64,000 bases of DNA from Aquilaria yunnanensis. Its lineage: Eukaryota > Streptophyta > Magnoliopsida > Malvales > Thymelaeaceae. How positions within the stretch are numbered: the stretch's first letter is position 1; each line of letters begins with the position of its first letter. A program made the translations under genes and the position numbers. Below the pieces are notes generated by a model. That model saw nothing but the letters and a program-made list of their open reading frames with translations, did no database searches and was not told where the DNA came from. Below are positions 54,717 through 64,000 of the stretch, piece after piece. The DNA is taken from the NCBI GenBank assembly GCA_039654915.1, contig CM077596.1:54372501-54436500 (forward strand), given 5' to 3'.

Positions 54717-57700
54717 ATGATCTCCAAATTCCAGAATGGCACAGATAAAGCTCTGGTATTCTGGCGAAACAAAGTACTTTCCTCTGTCTGTTTCAAACAG
54801 AGGATCCATATGGCGATGAAGAGCCCGCCAAAAGTGCAACTCCTCTACGACTTCTGCAAAAATAACTTGTCTTCCTCTTGGCCCTCACCTTCCTCGCCGC
54901 AGGCTGTGCACAAACTCTGCTCTCTTTTGGGTATTCCTGTTTTTGCCTTCTAATGGTCTATGTTCCTTTTGTAGTTGGCCCAAGTTGTTGCTATACTGGA
55001 TGTGTTTTTGGTTTATTCTAGCAATTTTGATTCGATTCTGCATCTGGGTTCGAGAAAATTAAGCGAATTGTGAGGTTGGATGTGTAGTGGGACTGAAAAA
55101 TTCCATCTCCGTAGCCATGGGATGGGTTCTCATGTCTTTGTTCACAAAGGTTTTAGCCTTTAGCCTTATCCTTTTGTACTGTGGGTTAGTTGCTCTGGTT
55201 GGAGGTAGTTGGTGAACAGTGTCAAGGATTATTCGACTTGAATGGAATTTTCAGCTACTCCCCAAGTACTTTAGTTTTTTTTCTGTCACAGAAGAGCCTG
55301 GGGCCTGTATATTCGTTGCAGTTGTTTGAATTGGATATGTGCAGCCGGGTACTCTACACTAGCCTCTTTTTTGTATCTCTGCCTCTAGATGTAGATTGAC
55401 GCATGGAGTACAAAAAAATTATTTATGGTGCTTGTACAGTAGTCACGTAGCCTTACGTAGTCAAAGTAACATGGATGTTTGTTTAATTAGGTGTCAATGG
55501 ATGTTTAGACAGGCAGTATCTTATTGCTAAAACTATTGAGCAGCTATTGCGACACTCTTGAGGTGTTGATATGCTTCGGACGGAGGTCATTGGCTATGCT
55601 GCATGAACTCTCACTGTTTAGATGTTCATATACTGATTTTTGGCTGTGGTAAAGATTAAAGCAGATATCAAATCTACATCTTATTTGGGTGGTTGACTAT
55701 GTTTTGGGAAATTTTTGTCTGCGTTAGGTTGTGAAGTAAGCCTATGCAAAGCGAGATTGAAAGATTACAATTGAGAAAAAGGTGAATTGAAGGCAAAACA
55801 TATTTGTATCCTCACACTTGTGTTTTGGAGTGTCTAGTATTTTTGGCCAAAAAAACTGTCTGGTATGCTTTAGGTTGTTAATATAAGAATAATGCTAGGC
55901 TAAGTGGGTTAGAAGCTTCTGCTTGAGTCAGCATAAAGTGAAATTAACAACCCCGAATGAGAAATGTGGAAAGGCCTGAGTTGAGTAAAGTGTTTACACT
56001 GCTGGATATGGCAACTTATGGCTTGGAAATGCATGTCCTATTCAATTACTGGCTAAATATAATTTCCCTTTTTTATTTTATAAAAAAAAAAAAGAACCTT
56101 CTTCTGCATCTAGCTCCAAGAAAAAACTTGAAAATGTCATTTAATCCTATAAAGTTTCAAAATCTCATTGGATCCTATATGGTCTTAACTAGTATATAGA
56201 TTGAATGACAACAAGATTGGTTCTTGGTGTTTTCTGTGTGTCAAATGCTTCTTTACCATCATACTATATGAGTAACGTGGAGGTAGCATGATTACTATCT
56301 GCACTGGCATGTGCATTTTCTTTGAAACTGGTGTATTTGATAACAGGGAACCAAAGTTAGAAAGAACAATCCAACCACCACTGCTTTGTCTAATTGTAAT
56401 ACTTCTTTTGTCGTTTATCACTGATTTTTCCATCTCCAGACACGTTTGGCCCCTCTGATGTTGGTCTTCAAGAGGAAAATCCGGATGATGATCAAGGCCA
56501 TGGATTTTTCGGCTTTGGCCAACTGGATAGGGTAGCTCAATGGGCTCAACCAATAACATACTTGGACATATATGAATCTGATAGTTTTACGGTGAGATAT
56601 TGCGTCTTAGATCTTGCAACTTGTTGGTCAAGTCAGTTCATTTTTCCAAAAGCTTGTATAAAAATAAAATTTCTTGAAAAGAATCATGTGTCTAACACCT
56701 GCCATTTCAGGATTTAACGCTCACACACAAAAAAACACACTCATGCACACAAACAAACACATGTGCATATACTCTTTTGTCATGGATTGTGAAGTGCCTT
56801 TTGGAGCAGCTGTCCTTTTGTGTTTAACAAACTGAATTCTGGGCTGAAAATTTGCAGTCCTAAATGAAATTAGTTCCTAGTTGTTACATCAATAAATTGT
56901 GTTTTATGCAGATCTGTATATTCTGCTTTCCTACTTCATCGGTTATTCCACTCCATAACCATCCTGGCATGACTGTCTTTAGCAAGGTTCTCTACGGCTC
57001 CCTACATGTGAAAGCTTATGACTGGGTTGAACCTCCTTGTATCTTGGAAAGCAAGAGACCTGGCCATCCTCCAGGTTTGATTTTAATGTTGCCTTTACTT
57101 TGTAATAGAGTGCCTTTTTACAACTCTCTGAAAGTTAATGCAATTTGGGCTTTCTCATTTGCGTAAACATTGTCAAGACATGCTCTCAGGAAATCTGATA
57201 TGGAACAGAAATTAATCATTGCTGCTATAATGCTTGGCCCTTTTTTCCCAACCCACATTCACTTATCAAGATATTTGATATTTAGCTGAGCTGAAGATGT
57301 TGAATGGACAAATAATGAACTACATAGATAAGATTGTAAGGAATTGGCTATAAGTTGGCCTGTTTGAAGAAAAAATAGAGGAAAACATTGTAGCTAGTTT
57401 CACGTTCATTATAACTCAAGGATGATCCTGGGTATAAGAGATATATGCATGATATAAGAGTTGATAAAGGAGTAACATATGTGTGGGTCGATCAGGGCTC
57501 TCAAAGGAAGACACCTTTCCGTCTATTGTAATGAAGGCACAAGATTAATCTTGCCAACCTCAATTTGTTGGAGTAAGGATTAGTTTTTAGATAGATGATT
57601 TGTTCATTGCCCCATTCATTTTTACCCGTGCAACTTGAGCCCGTTGAGCATTGATGTGGTAGTACATTTCAGTCCTTTTATATGAACTTGCTCATAGTCA

Positions 57701-58821
57701 TCTTTCATTGCACAACATAAAGAATTATGTGTGGAATGAACATCAGAGTGTTGGCTTCTTTCTTTGTTACCAATTTGCTGTTCCACTTCTTTGAATTTAA
57801 CGTACTAGAATTTTGCTTTGTACTCTAACTGGGTGAAAATTTTTGTAAATTAACAAATAATCCTCATCATATTGCCCTTAATCTGAAAACCTTGGAGTTG
57901 GTTGCATGAAGTTCATAGCCTCAATCAGTTTTTGAAGCCGTACTGAAGTTTGTTGTAACGATCTATTTTGGAAAACCATACTAACACTAGAAATTCATAC
58001 TGGCTTCTGACAAGGAAGTGTAAAATGTAATAATGAACAATGACTATTATTTCAGATTATAGGTTTATTTAAGATGATGGTGGCCTAGCTTTACTAGTCC
58101 TGATCCAAGGTTGGCTTCTTGTCCTTTAATTCCTGAAAAGCTTCAATTTCTTCCGATGACATGACATTTCATTTGGTATGAATCCCTCTGACTAAGAGAA
58201 GTGCGTTTATTTGTGACAAGTTTACTTGAGTGAGATTTATGGTGACATGCTTTTCACAAACAGGAGACCTAATGTCATTTAATTGCAGTTCTATAATGAC
58301 AATATTTTTCTTAATCCAGCTTTTAGACATCAATTTGTAAAAAACTGAACACATGAGTTCTCTTCCATGCAGTAGGGTTAGCCAAATTGGCTGCTGATAA
58401 AGTAATGACGGCCCCATGCACGACATCGGTGCTGTATCCCAGGACTGGTGGTAATTTGCATTGTTTCACTGCAGTCTCCCCTTGTGCGGTTCTTGATGTT
58501 CTTACACCTCCATACAGAGAAGACATGGGCAGGCCGTGTTCTTACTACATCGACCATCCATTTTCCACATTTGGTAAGCTGGTTTCATTATAACATAACA
58601 TTTTCATCCTATTACTATCCCATGTTGTCACTTACACCCGTTCAGAACCCAGTTCTATTCTTGATGGTCCAGCTTATGAAAGATTTTAAACAATTAATTC
58701 AGGTTCAGGGACTCAGATAAGCGATGGGAAGGAAGAGGAATATGCTTGGCTTGCTGAGATAGAACCACCCAACGTGAACATGCGCCCTGGAAAATATGTT
58801 GGCCCTGCTATTGTAGTATAG
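54717..58821 (+). CDS. Plant cysteine oxidase (N-terminal cysteine dioxygenase), five exons
   Basis: Exons 54717-54930, 56440-56591, 56912-57074, 58373-58573 and 58703-58821 join in phase, giving 282 residues. The enzyme oxidises N-terminal cysteine of group VII ERF factors and VRN2/ZPR2 with O2, feeding them to the Arg/N-degron pathway, so it acts as an oxygen sensor. The cupin iron ligands are visible: [13 protein letters not shown] (His137, His139) and [10 protein letters not shown] (His206). Other family blocks are [30 protein letters not shown] and [10 protein letters not shown]; the C-terminus is [12 protein letters not shown] chose the ATG at 54717 because it has A at -3 and gives the length of PCO1-3-type enzymes. 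An in-frame ATG at 54810 would give 251 residues, near PCO4/5 size. No interruption in the exons. Confidence 0.92.
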
Positions 58822-59396
58822 ATTTGGAAGTCATCTGCCTCCCTAGGAAGAAGCTCCATTGGTAACTCCAACACTGTGTCTGAGAAAATTACCTTGTTTG
58901 AGCCTGCATGGGTCTGGGAGCCTTGCAAACTTTTTAATTTCTTGATAGAATGTTTTTCTGTAGTACTACAAATGAATAGGTTATTTTATATATTTACTAG
59001 ATTAATTCTTTCTTTTATATAACCCGATATATAGGGATGAAATTAAGAAATTTGAAGAGATGGGTATTATCTAGCTAAAAGAATCTGTCACACCTGCTAA
59101 ATGTCAAGATTCAGGATCTTTCAGGAAGATATTAGCTGATCAAAATGAAAGGATTTTTACACAAACTTCCTAAAGGTTCATATAGGGTGACCAAGATACA
59201 GCCAAAATTGGTTGATGACATGCTATAAACCTTCTTTTTGCGGCTTACTCTAGGGGTTCCTGGAATGCAATTTTTGGAGTTGCATGCAAATTGCGTAGTC
59301 CCAAACCCTACCCTCTATACTACTGAAGCTCATAAATAGAGTTTTGCATGCTAGCGCTTGATCTCCTCTCACGAATATAGCTTATCACTGTAGAAT
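58822..59396. other. PCO 3' UTR and flank of the SSL pseudogene
   Basis: No gene. CATAAATAGAG near 59330 is a TATA-like motif about 65 bases before the pseudogene's ATG, a possible relic promoter. Confidence 0.35.
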
Positions 59397-60411
59397 ATGT
59401 TTACTTCTTTCATCCGTTTTCCATGCCATCCATTTGTGGTTGTCTCCAGTACCTCTACTGTCATCCTGTTGCTACATGGTGCAGTCGGCCCAGAATCCAT
59501 CGTGTTTGGATTGCACGGACAATTCTAGACTGGTGTTATAGATGGTAAGAGTCCTAGAATATCAGCCGCTTACTGGCAAGTTTACTCTCTGTCTCTTTAC
59601 TACTCCAACTAGGTGATGCTTCTCATCATAAGATTACTGGTCCTATGGTTGATGAAAGAAAACAACTCGACTTGTGCTTTAGCCTTGTTATGACTTTCAC
59701 TAATTTAATTGAGATTCATCGAATTCTTAATTAGCAGGTCAAGAGCTGCATGTGATAAGGCCTACGGGCTTAGGTTTGCTGCCAGCATCTAATGTGCTTT
59801 ACATTTGTGATGCCTGTTATGGTCTCTTGACACTGACCTTTACTGAACCACTTGCCACCCCTATCGCGACTATGGCTGATGGTCAGCCTATCTGTTTTTG
59901 TAACGACTTTGATATCGACCAACTTACCGAAATCATGCAGTACAGATGAGCAAGCCGTTGCTGCTGGTGATTCAACAGGGAGGCTGTTGAAATATGACGA
60001 CTCAAATCAAACGGTTGTTTTGTTAAGTAATCTGTCTGGGCCAGCAGGGGTGGCATTGAGTTCCAACGGAACTTACGTTTTGGTTTGGAGTCCATATCAA
60101 ACAGGGCCATAAGATACTAACCCTCAGGTCCAAGGGCCGACACACACCATGTCATAAACCTCCAACCACTATCAGACTGCACAAAGATGACCTCAACCGG
60201 AGGCTGGGAGACTGCAGTGCAGAAAGATGGAGTTATGCCAATCGGACAACGAATCAACAACAATCTTGTTGTGTCACAATCAGTGAGGTTGGTGTCTTAT
60301 TATGGAAGTAATCCGGTTAGTGAAGTCCATGAAAATAGTAGTGTACTGTATATAGCTTCAAGGTCCCCGGCAGTTAATTTCATAGGTATTTATGGTGGTG
60401 CGCCTGGTTAG
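59397..60411 (+). pseudogene. Strictosidine synthase-like pseudogene
   Basis: From an ATG at 59397 with a hydrophobic signal-like start, the sequence reads AVGPESIVFGLHGQF, then an in-frame stop at 59526-59528, then TGVIDGK, matching the GPES...GEGPYTGVSDGR start of SSL proteins. Further pieces in shifting frames: SNVLYICDACYGLL, ATMADGQPICFCNDFDID, AVAAGDSTGRLLKYD, SGPAGVALSSNGTYVLV and VHENSSVLYIASRSPAVNFI, in family order for this six-bladed propeller. The region between DID and GDSTG is shortened, losing the usual IYFTD block. Frame changes and stops mean no enzyme is made. It is not clear whether introns are retained. Confidence 0.8.
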
Positions 60412-61093
60412 AAGAGGTCGGAGATCATATAATAGGGCGGCCAAAGTAAATTTATTTGCTACGAATTACCATTCACAATAAAAGGGTTCTCTTAGTTTGT
60501 AACCGCTTTTGTCCTCACAGTTGTGTAGAGTTTGATGTAGAGATTAACTGAGTCTAAGATGAGTACACTTGTTCAGCGTGTGTAGTTGCTAAATCAGTTT
60601 GGAGCACGTAAGTGTTTTTTTAGGAATCAATTGAGCCTGAGTTGATAAAATAAAATAAAATAAAATGGTTGGTTATACGATGCACTAAGTGTACCGCACC
60701 ACATCCTTTTGTTTCACTATATTTGTAAAAATGTCATTACATCTTATATTTTTTTATAAAATAAACAACATTTTTTACAAGAACATTGCTGTTTCTATAA
60801 TGGCATTTCTTATGAAGTTAATAACATTTTATAGAATAACAAATTTATATGAATAAAATAGGGTTAAAGTCTGCTAAAGTACCTAATTTATTTTTCATAT
60901 CTTAAATGAGTATTGAACGTTTAAATTTTTTCTATCAAATTACCTAATCTCATATTATGTATCTCAATTTGGTACTTTTTATCAATTTTACCAGTAAATT
61001 GGATAGAAAATGCTGACTTGATATTAAATAACACTAAAATAAAGTTAAAATAATAATTTTGGTCATTAAACTTTTCTAATTACTAATTTTATT
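60412..61093. other. Intergenic, no gene seen
   Basis: AT-rich. It contains GAACATT/AACAACATTTT motifs around 60760-60830 similar to those at 13020-13110, perhaps one dispersed repeat. Confidence 0.45.
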
Positions 61094-62113
61094 AAGGCCA
61101 ATATATATATTTAGCCCTCAAACTCGGCTGACCAGGACACTTACACCATTGAACTTGAACTCGGGGCAACTTAATCCTTGAAGTTGACAAAGTAGGTTAG
61201 TCAACCCATTTGACTTGCGTTGCACGTGTGGTCATGTGAGTTCAAAACACTTAACACCATTTATCCTCTGTAGTTTAATAATGCATATAAATTTTTAGGA
61301 TCAGAATTATAACATCAAATAAACTGTAAGGACTAAATATGTAATTGTTCTATTGGGATAACAAGAGATGAAAAAATTATAGAACCGACCTAAACTTCAT
61401 TATATTTTTCTTCTCTACCCCGAGTTTATAAACTTTACAAATTAGCCATCTTCCTCCTCAAGACATTGGCTATTGAGTTGCCTAGAGAGCCTATTTCCCT
61501 CGGAAGCTTTTCTCGAGCTTGAAATTTGACCGTGAAGATCCTATATTCTTGCTCAGCTCGCATCATCGTCAATCTGATCCATAGTTGATGGAACAATCGA
61601 CCATCGTGAACGAGCCCAGATCTTTATCGTAGAGCGATTTCCTAGAGACTTTGGAGCTAGCAACCTAAGCCTGGGTGATAAGCTGGTAGATGAAATTGGC
61701 AAAGGCAATTTTGTTCTTGATGGAATCATGGTCTTTGGTTCCGTGATAGGCCTACAATATGGAGTACTAGCCATGGTGGTTCTTGAGGACGTCAATGATG
61801 GCGCAGATCTGATCGGAGCCTCCGAGAAAAAGGGTCAATTCTTGGGCCAATACGGTGAATTCCTTGGACCCAATGAGATCAAGAGACTGTAGCAGCTTGT
61901 TGACAATTCCGATCAAGTGTAGAGGATGTAGCTGTGTTGCTGGTGGAGGATGACAGCATTCCTTGGTCTGAAATCACGTGCCGGCCTGTGCAAGTCAAAG
62001 GGTTGATTGGTCCACATTACCAAGATCAGGGGCTAAGTTGCCCCCAGGTAAAGTTCAGGGGCTAAGTGCCCTGGTTGACAGAGGTTGGGGGCTAAAGATA
62101 TATTTTAAGCCTT
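61094..62113. mobile_element. Element with ~90-bp terminal inverted repeats, possible Pack-MULE
   Basis: The left arm AAGGCCAATATATATATTTA ... TTTAGCCCTCAAACTCGGCT ... GGACACTTACACCATTGAAC ... GGGGCAACTTAATCC is matched inverted by the right arm ending GGGGGCTAAAGATATATTTT then AAGCCTT at 62113. Total 1020 bp. The interior (about 61430-61990) is GC-richer and on the minus strand encodes FFLGGSDQICAIIDVLKNHH, gene-like but broken, with no transposase. That fits a Mutator-like element carrying a gene fragment. No 9-bp target duplication is evident. The parent gene is not recognised. Confidence 0.6.
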
Positions 62114-63629
62114 CTAGTAACTAGGGATGGCAAAATCAGACCTGACCCGATGACCTGGCCCAACCCACTCGAACCCAAGCCCGACCTGACCTGATTTGAC
62201 TAAAAAAGTCAACAACCTGAACTCGACTGTGCCCAACCCGACCTGAACCCGAATCCAATTAAAGGGAAACTCGAGAAAACCTAAACCCAAATAACCCGAG
62301 CCTGAATTGACCCGAACCCTAAATGACCCAAACCTGAGACTGACCTGACCTGAACCCGAGATGACCTGATAACTAAACCCGACAAGACCCGATTTTAACC
62401 CTCACTCTAAACCTTAATTTTTTTTTTTCATTATTTTTCATATTAAGTCAGTCTTAAATATGGAGGTTTCCATGTTTAGTAACTTCCATTTCTTGAGACT
62501 TTCATATTCAGTATGTTTTATATTTAGGAATAGTGACTTTCGTTATTAGTAACTTCCATTTTTTATACTTCCATATTTAGTAAGTCTCATTTTTTGAGAT
62601 GAGACTTTCATATTCAGTAGTTTTATTTCATTTTTTAAGATATTCATGTTTAATAATTTTCATATTTTGAGAAAAAATTTTCATATTTAGTAACTTCTAT
62701 TTTTTTAGGACTTCTATATATTGCAAATATCTTATTTAGGGAAAAAACATCCATATTTAGTGAATCCCATATTTGGATTTTTCCAACATAAGTAATTTTT
62801 ATAATTAGTAAGTTTAATGATCTTAATAGGCAATTATTAAAATTACAATATTCATTTCTAAACTTTTAAGTATAGTGCAATAACGTACCTAAATTTTAAA
62901 AAATTTTATTTTAGTCACCCATAATAATTACAACATGGATCCTAAAATTTTTGAAATCTTTGCACTTTCACCCAAAATTTTTTAAATTTTACAATTTAGT
63001 CACTGATAATTAACTTGATTTGCATTTTGTTGTAATTTCAAAGAAAATTCATTAAAACATAAACATAACAAAATTGTCATTGTGTATGTCTAGTTGATAG
63101 CTGGGTGAAGATCTGAATAATCTATACAATGATAGTTAAAGTTTATGGGTTTAGAAAAACAATCAAATATTACTAACAATATTAAATTACTTAAATATGT
63201 ACTAAATTATAATGGAGAAGATTTTTATGAATATTTTAATTAAATATACTAAAAAATAAAAATTTAATTTAAATTAAATCACACAAAAAATTGAATTATT
63301 TGATTTAAATTTTTAAAAAATTGAATCGATTCAATCGTTTGGACTTCACATCAGCAACCCACGTGAACACAAAGGTTGACCCGAATTTGACCCGAAAGCT
63401 GGTCTGAAGTTACCTGAGATTAAAATTGACCCAACCTGAAGTGAACCCGAACCCAAATAAACCCGGCCCAACCCAACCTGAACCCGACAAGCTGAAATCA
63501 ATCCGAATCCAAATGACCTGACCTGAACCCAACATAGACCTGAATTCATGCTAACCCGACTAAACCCGAACCTGAATGACCTGACCCAAACCTGATCCAA
63601 TCCACCCAATTGCCATCCCTACTAGTAAC
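62114..63629. mobile_element. 1500-bp non-autonomous hAT element with perfect 8-bp target duplication
   Basis: The element is 62122-63621. Its termini TAGGGATGGCAA and TTGCCATCCCTA are a perfect 12-bp inverted repeat of the hAT type, and CTAGTAAC flanks both sides (62114-62121 and 63622-63629), the 8-bp duplication expected of hAT. About 270 bases inside each end are packed with ACCCGAACC/GACCTGACC motifs, probable transposase sites. The middle (62455-62780) has a degenerate repeat of TTCATATTTAGTAACTTCC phrases. There is no transposase gene. Confidence 0.9.
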
Positions 63630-64000
63630 TCATTATTCCTGTACCCTTTACGGTTATGGAGCAATTGCTGCCGCTACCTTGTTACCTCTGGCGATTGGAA
63701 ACAGAACTCCATTGAACAAACCTTTTTCTTTCCCAACCAAATCCTTCTCTTGCCCCCGCCACCACATCACCATGTCACTCTCAGATCCCACTTCTTGACG
63801 CTGCAAGCCTTCACCGATTGGCTACGGGCTTGGTTGCCATCAGAATCCGTCGCCTCCAGGGTGTGTCAAGCCCCGCACCAAGAACATCCACAATCTCTGG
63901 CTTGACCTCTCTTCTTGCTGACGCCTGATTTCCAGACCCAAATTTGACCAAGTCGATTGGTCTTGGATTTGCGGCAACATTGAAGATTGTTGAATTGAGT
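63630..64000. other. Unresolved right edge
   Basis: GC-richer than the preceding DNA, with a short open frame at 63610-63798 that begins with the hAT terminus. It may be the edge of a gene or of a captured fragment continuing outside the window. I do not recognise it. Confidence 0.3.

Noticed and set aside
61094..62113. CACTA or hAT origin for the long-TIR element
   Set aside because: Its ends are AAGGC...GCCTT, without CACTA, and no 3-bp or 8-bp duplication fits; long arms favour a Mutator-like origin, though without a confirmed 9-bp duplication.

Overview
This window is nuclear DNA from a flowering plant, most likely a woody eudicot, although the species cannot be told from sequence alone. 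The evidence is AT-rich intergenic DNA, multi-exon genes with short exons and GT-AG introns, plant-only families (chloroplast SppA, DUF295 F-box, plant cysteine oxidase, agmatine iminohydrolase), and dense debris from plant transposons (LINE, SINE, hAT, Mutator-like, Stowaway, solo LTR). I rebuilt exons by following reading phase across splice sites; coordinates in the evidence fields come from that.

Layout. 33-8737 (+): 3' part of a chloroplast signal peptide peptidase A gene, 12 exons; its 5' end lies outside the window. 8738-14290: gene-poor, small repeats only. 14723-16102 (-): intronless RING-H2 E3 ligase. 17803-18906 (-): intronless F-box/DUF295 gene with a 41-bp tandem duplication just upstream. 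19480-25310: transposon graveyard with LINE remnants, a solo LTR with perfect 5-bp target duplications, and two related MITEs flanking a LINE fragment. 26070-30888 (-): complete six-exon STK16-type protein kinase with an MGC N-terminus. 31213-35540 (-): long degenerate L1-type LINE. 36438-36588: SINE with 14-bp target duplications. 36934-38254: element with long terminal inverted repeats. 38705-43856 (-): complete ten-exon agmatine deiminase gene, with a five-unit 176-bp tandem array that repeatedly copies the 3' part of exon 7, its splice donor and the following intron. 44276-48790: MITE, hAT and SINE DNA. 48795-49381 (-): Kunitz-inhibitor pseudogene. 49747-51861 (-): complete NHP2-like snoRNP protein gene. 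54717-58821 (+): complete five-exon plant cysteine oxidase gene. 59397-60411 (+): strictosidine-synthase-like pseudogene. 61094-63621: an element with long terminal inverted repeats directly abutting a 1500-bp non-autonomous hAT element with perfect 8-bp target duplications.

The live genes do not form one pathway. They cover plastid proteolysis, ubiquitin ligation (two genes), membrane-linked kinase signalling, polyamine synthesis, H/ACA snoRNP assembly and oxygen sensing through the N-degron route. From memory, the order kinase / agmatine deiminase / NHP2-like matches three neighbouring Arabidopsis chromosome 5 loci, so that block is probably ancestral, here stretched by transposons.

The most interesting signal is the array inside the agmatine deiminase gene. 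Each unit carries a good splice donor, a pyrimidine-rich tract ending in AG, and a 63-nt stretch open in the gene's own frame, so copies could be spliced in as 21-residue repeats next to the catalytic loop.
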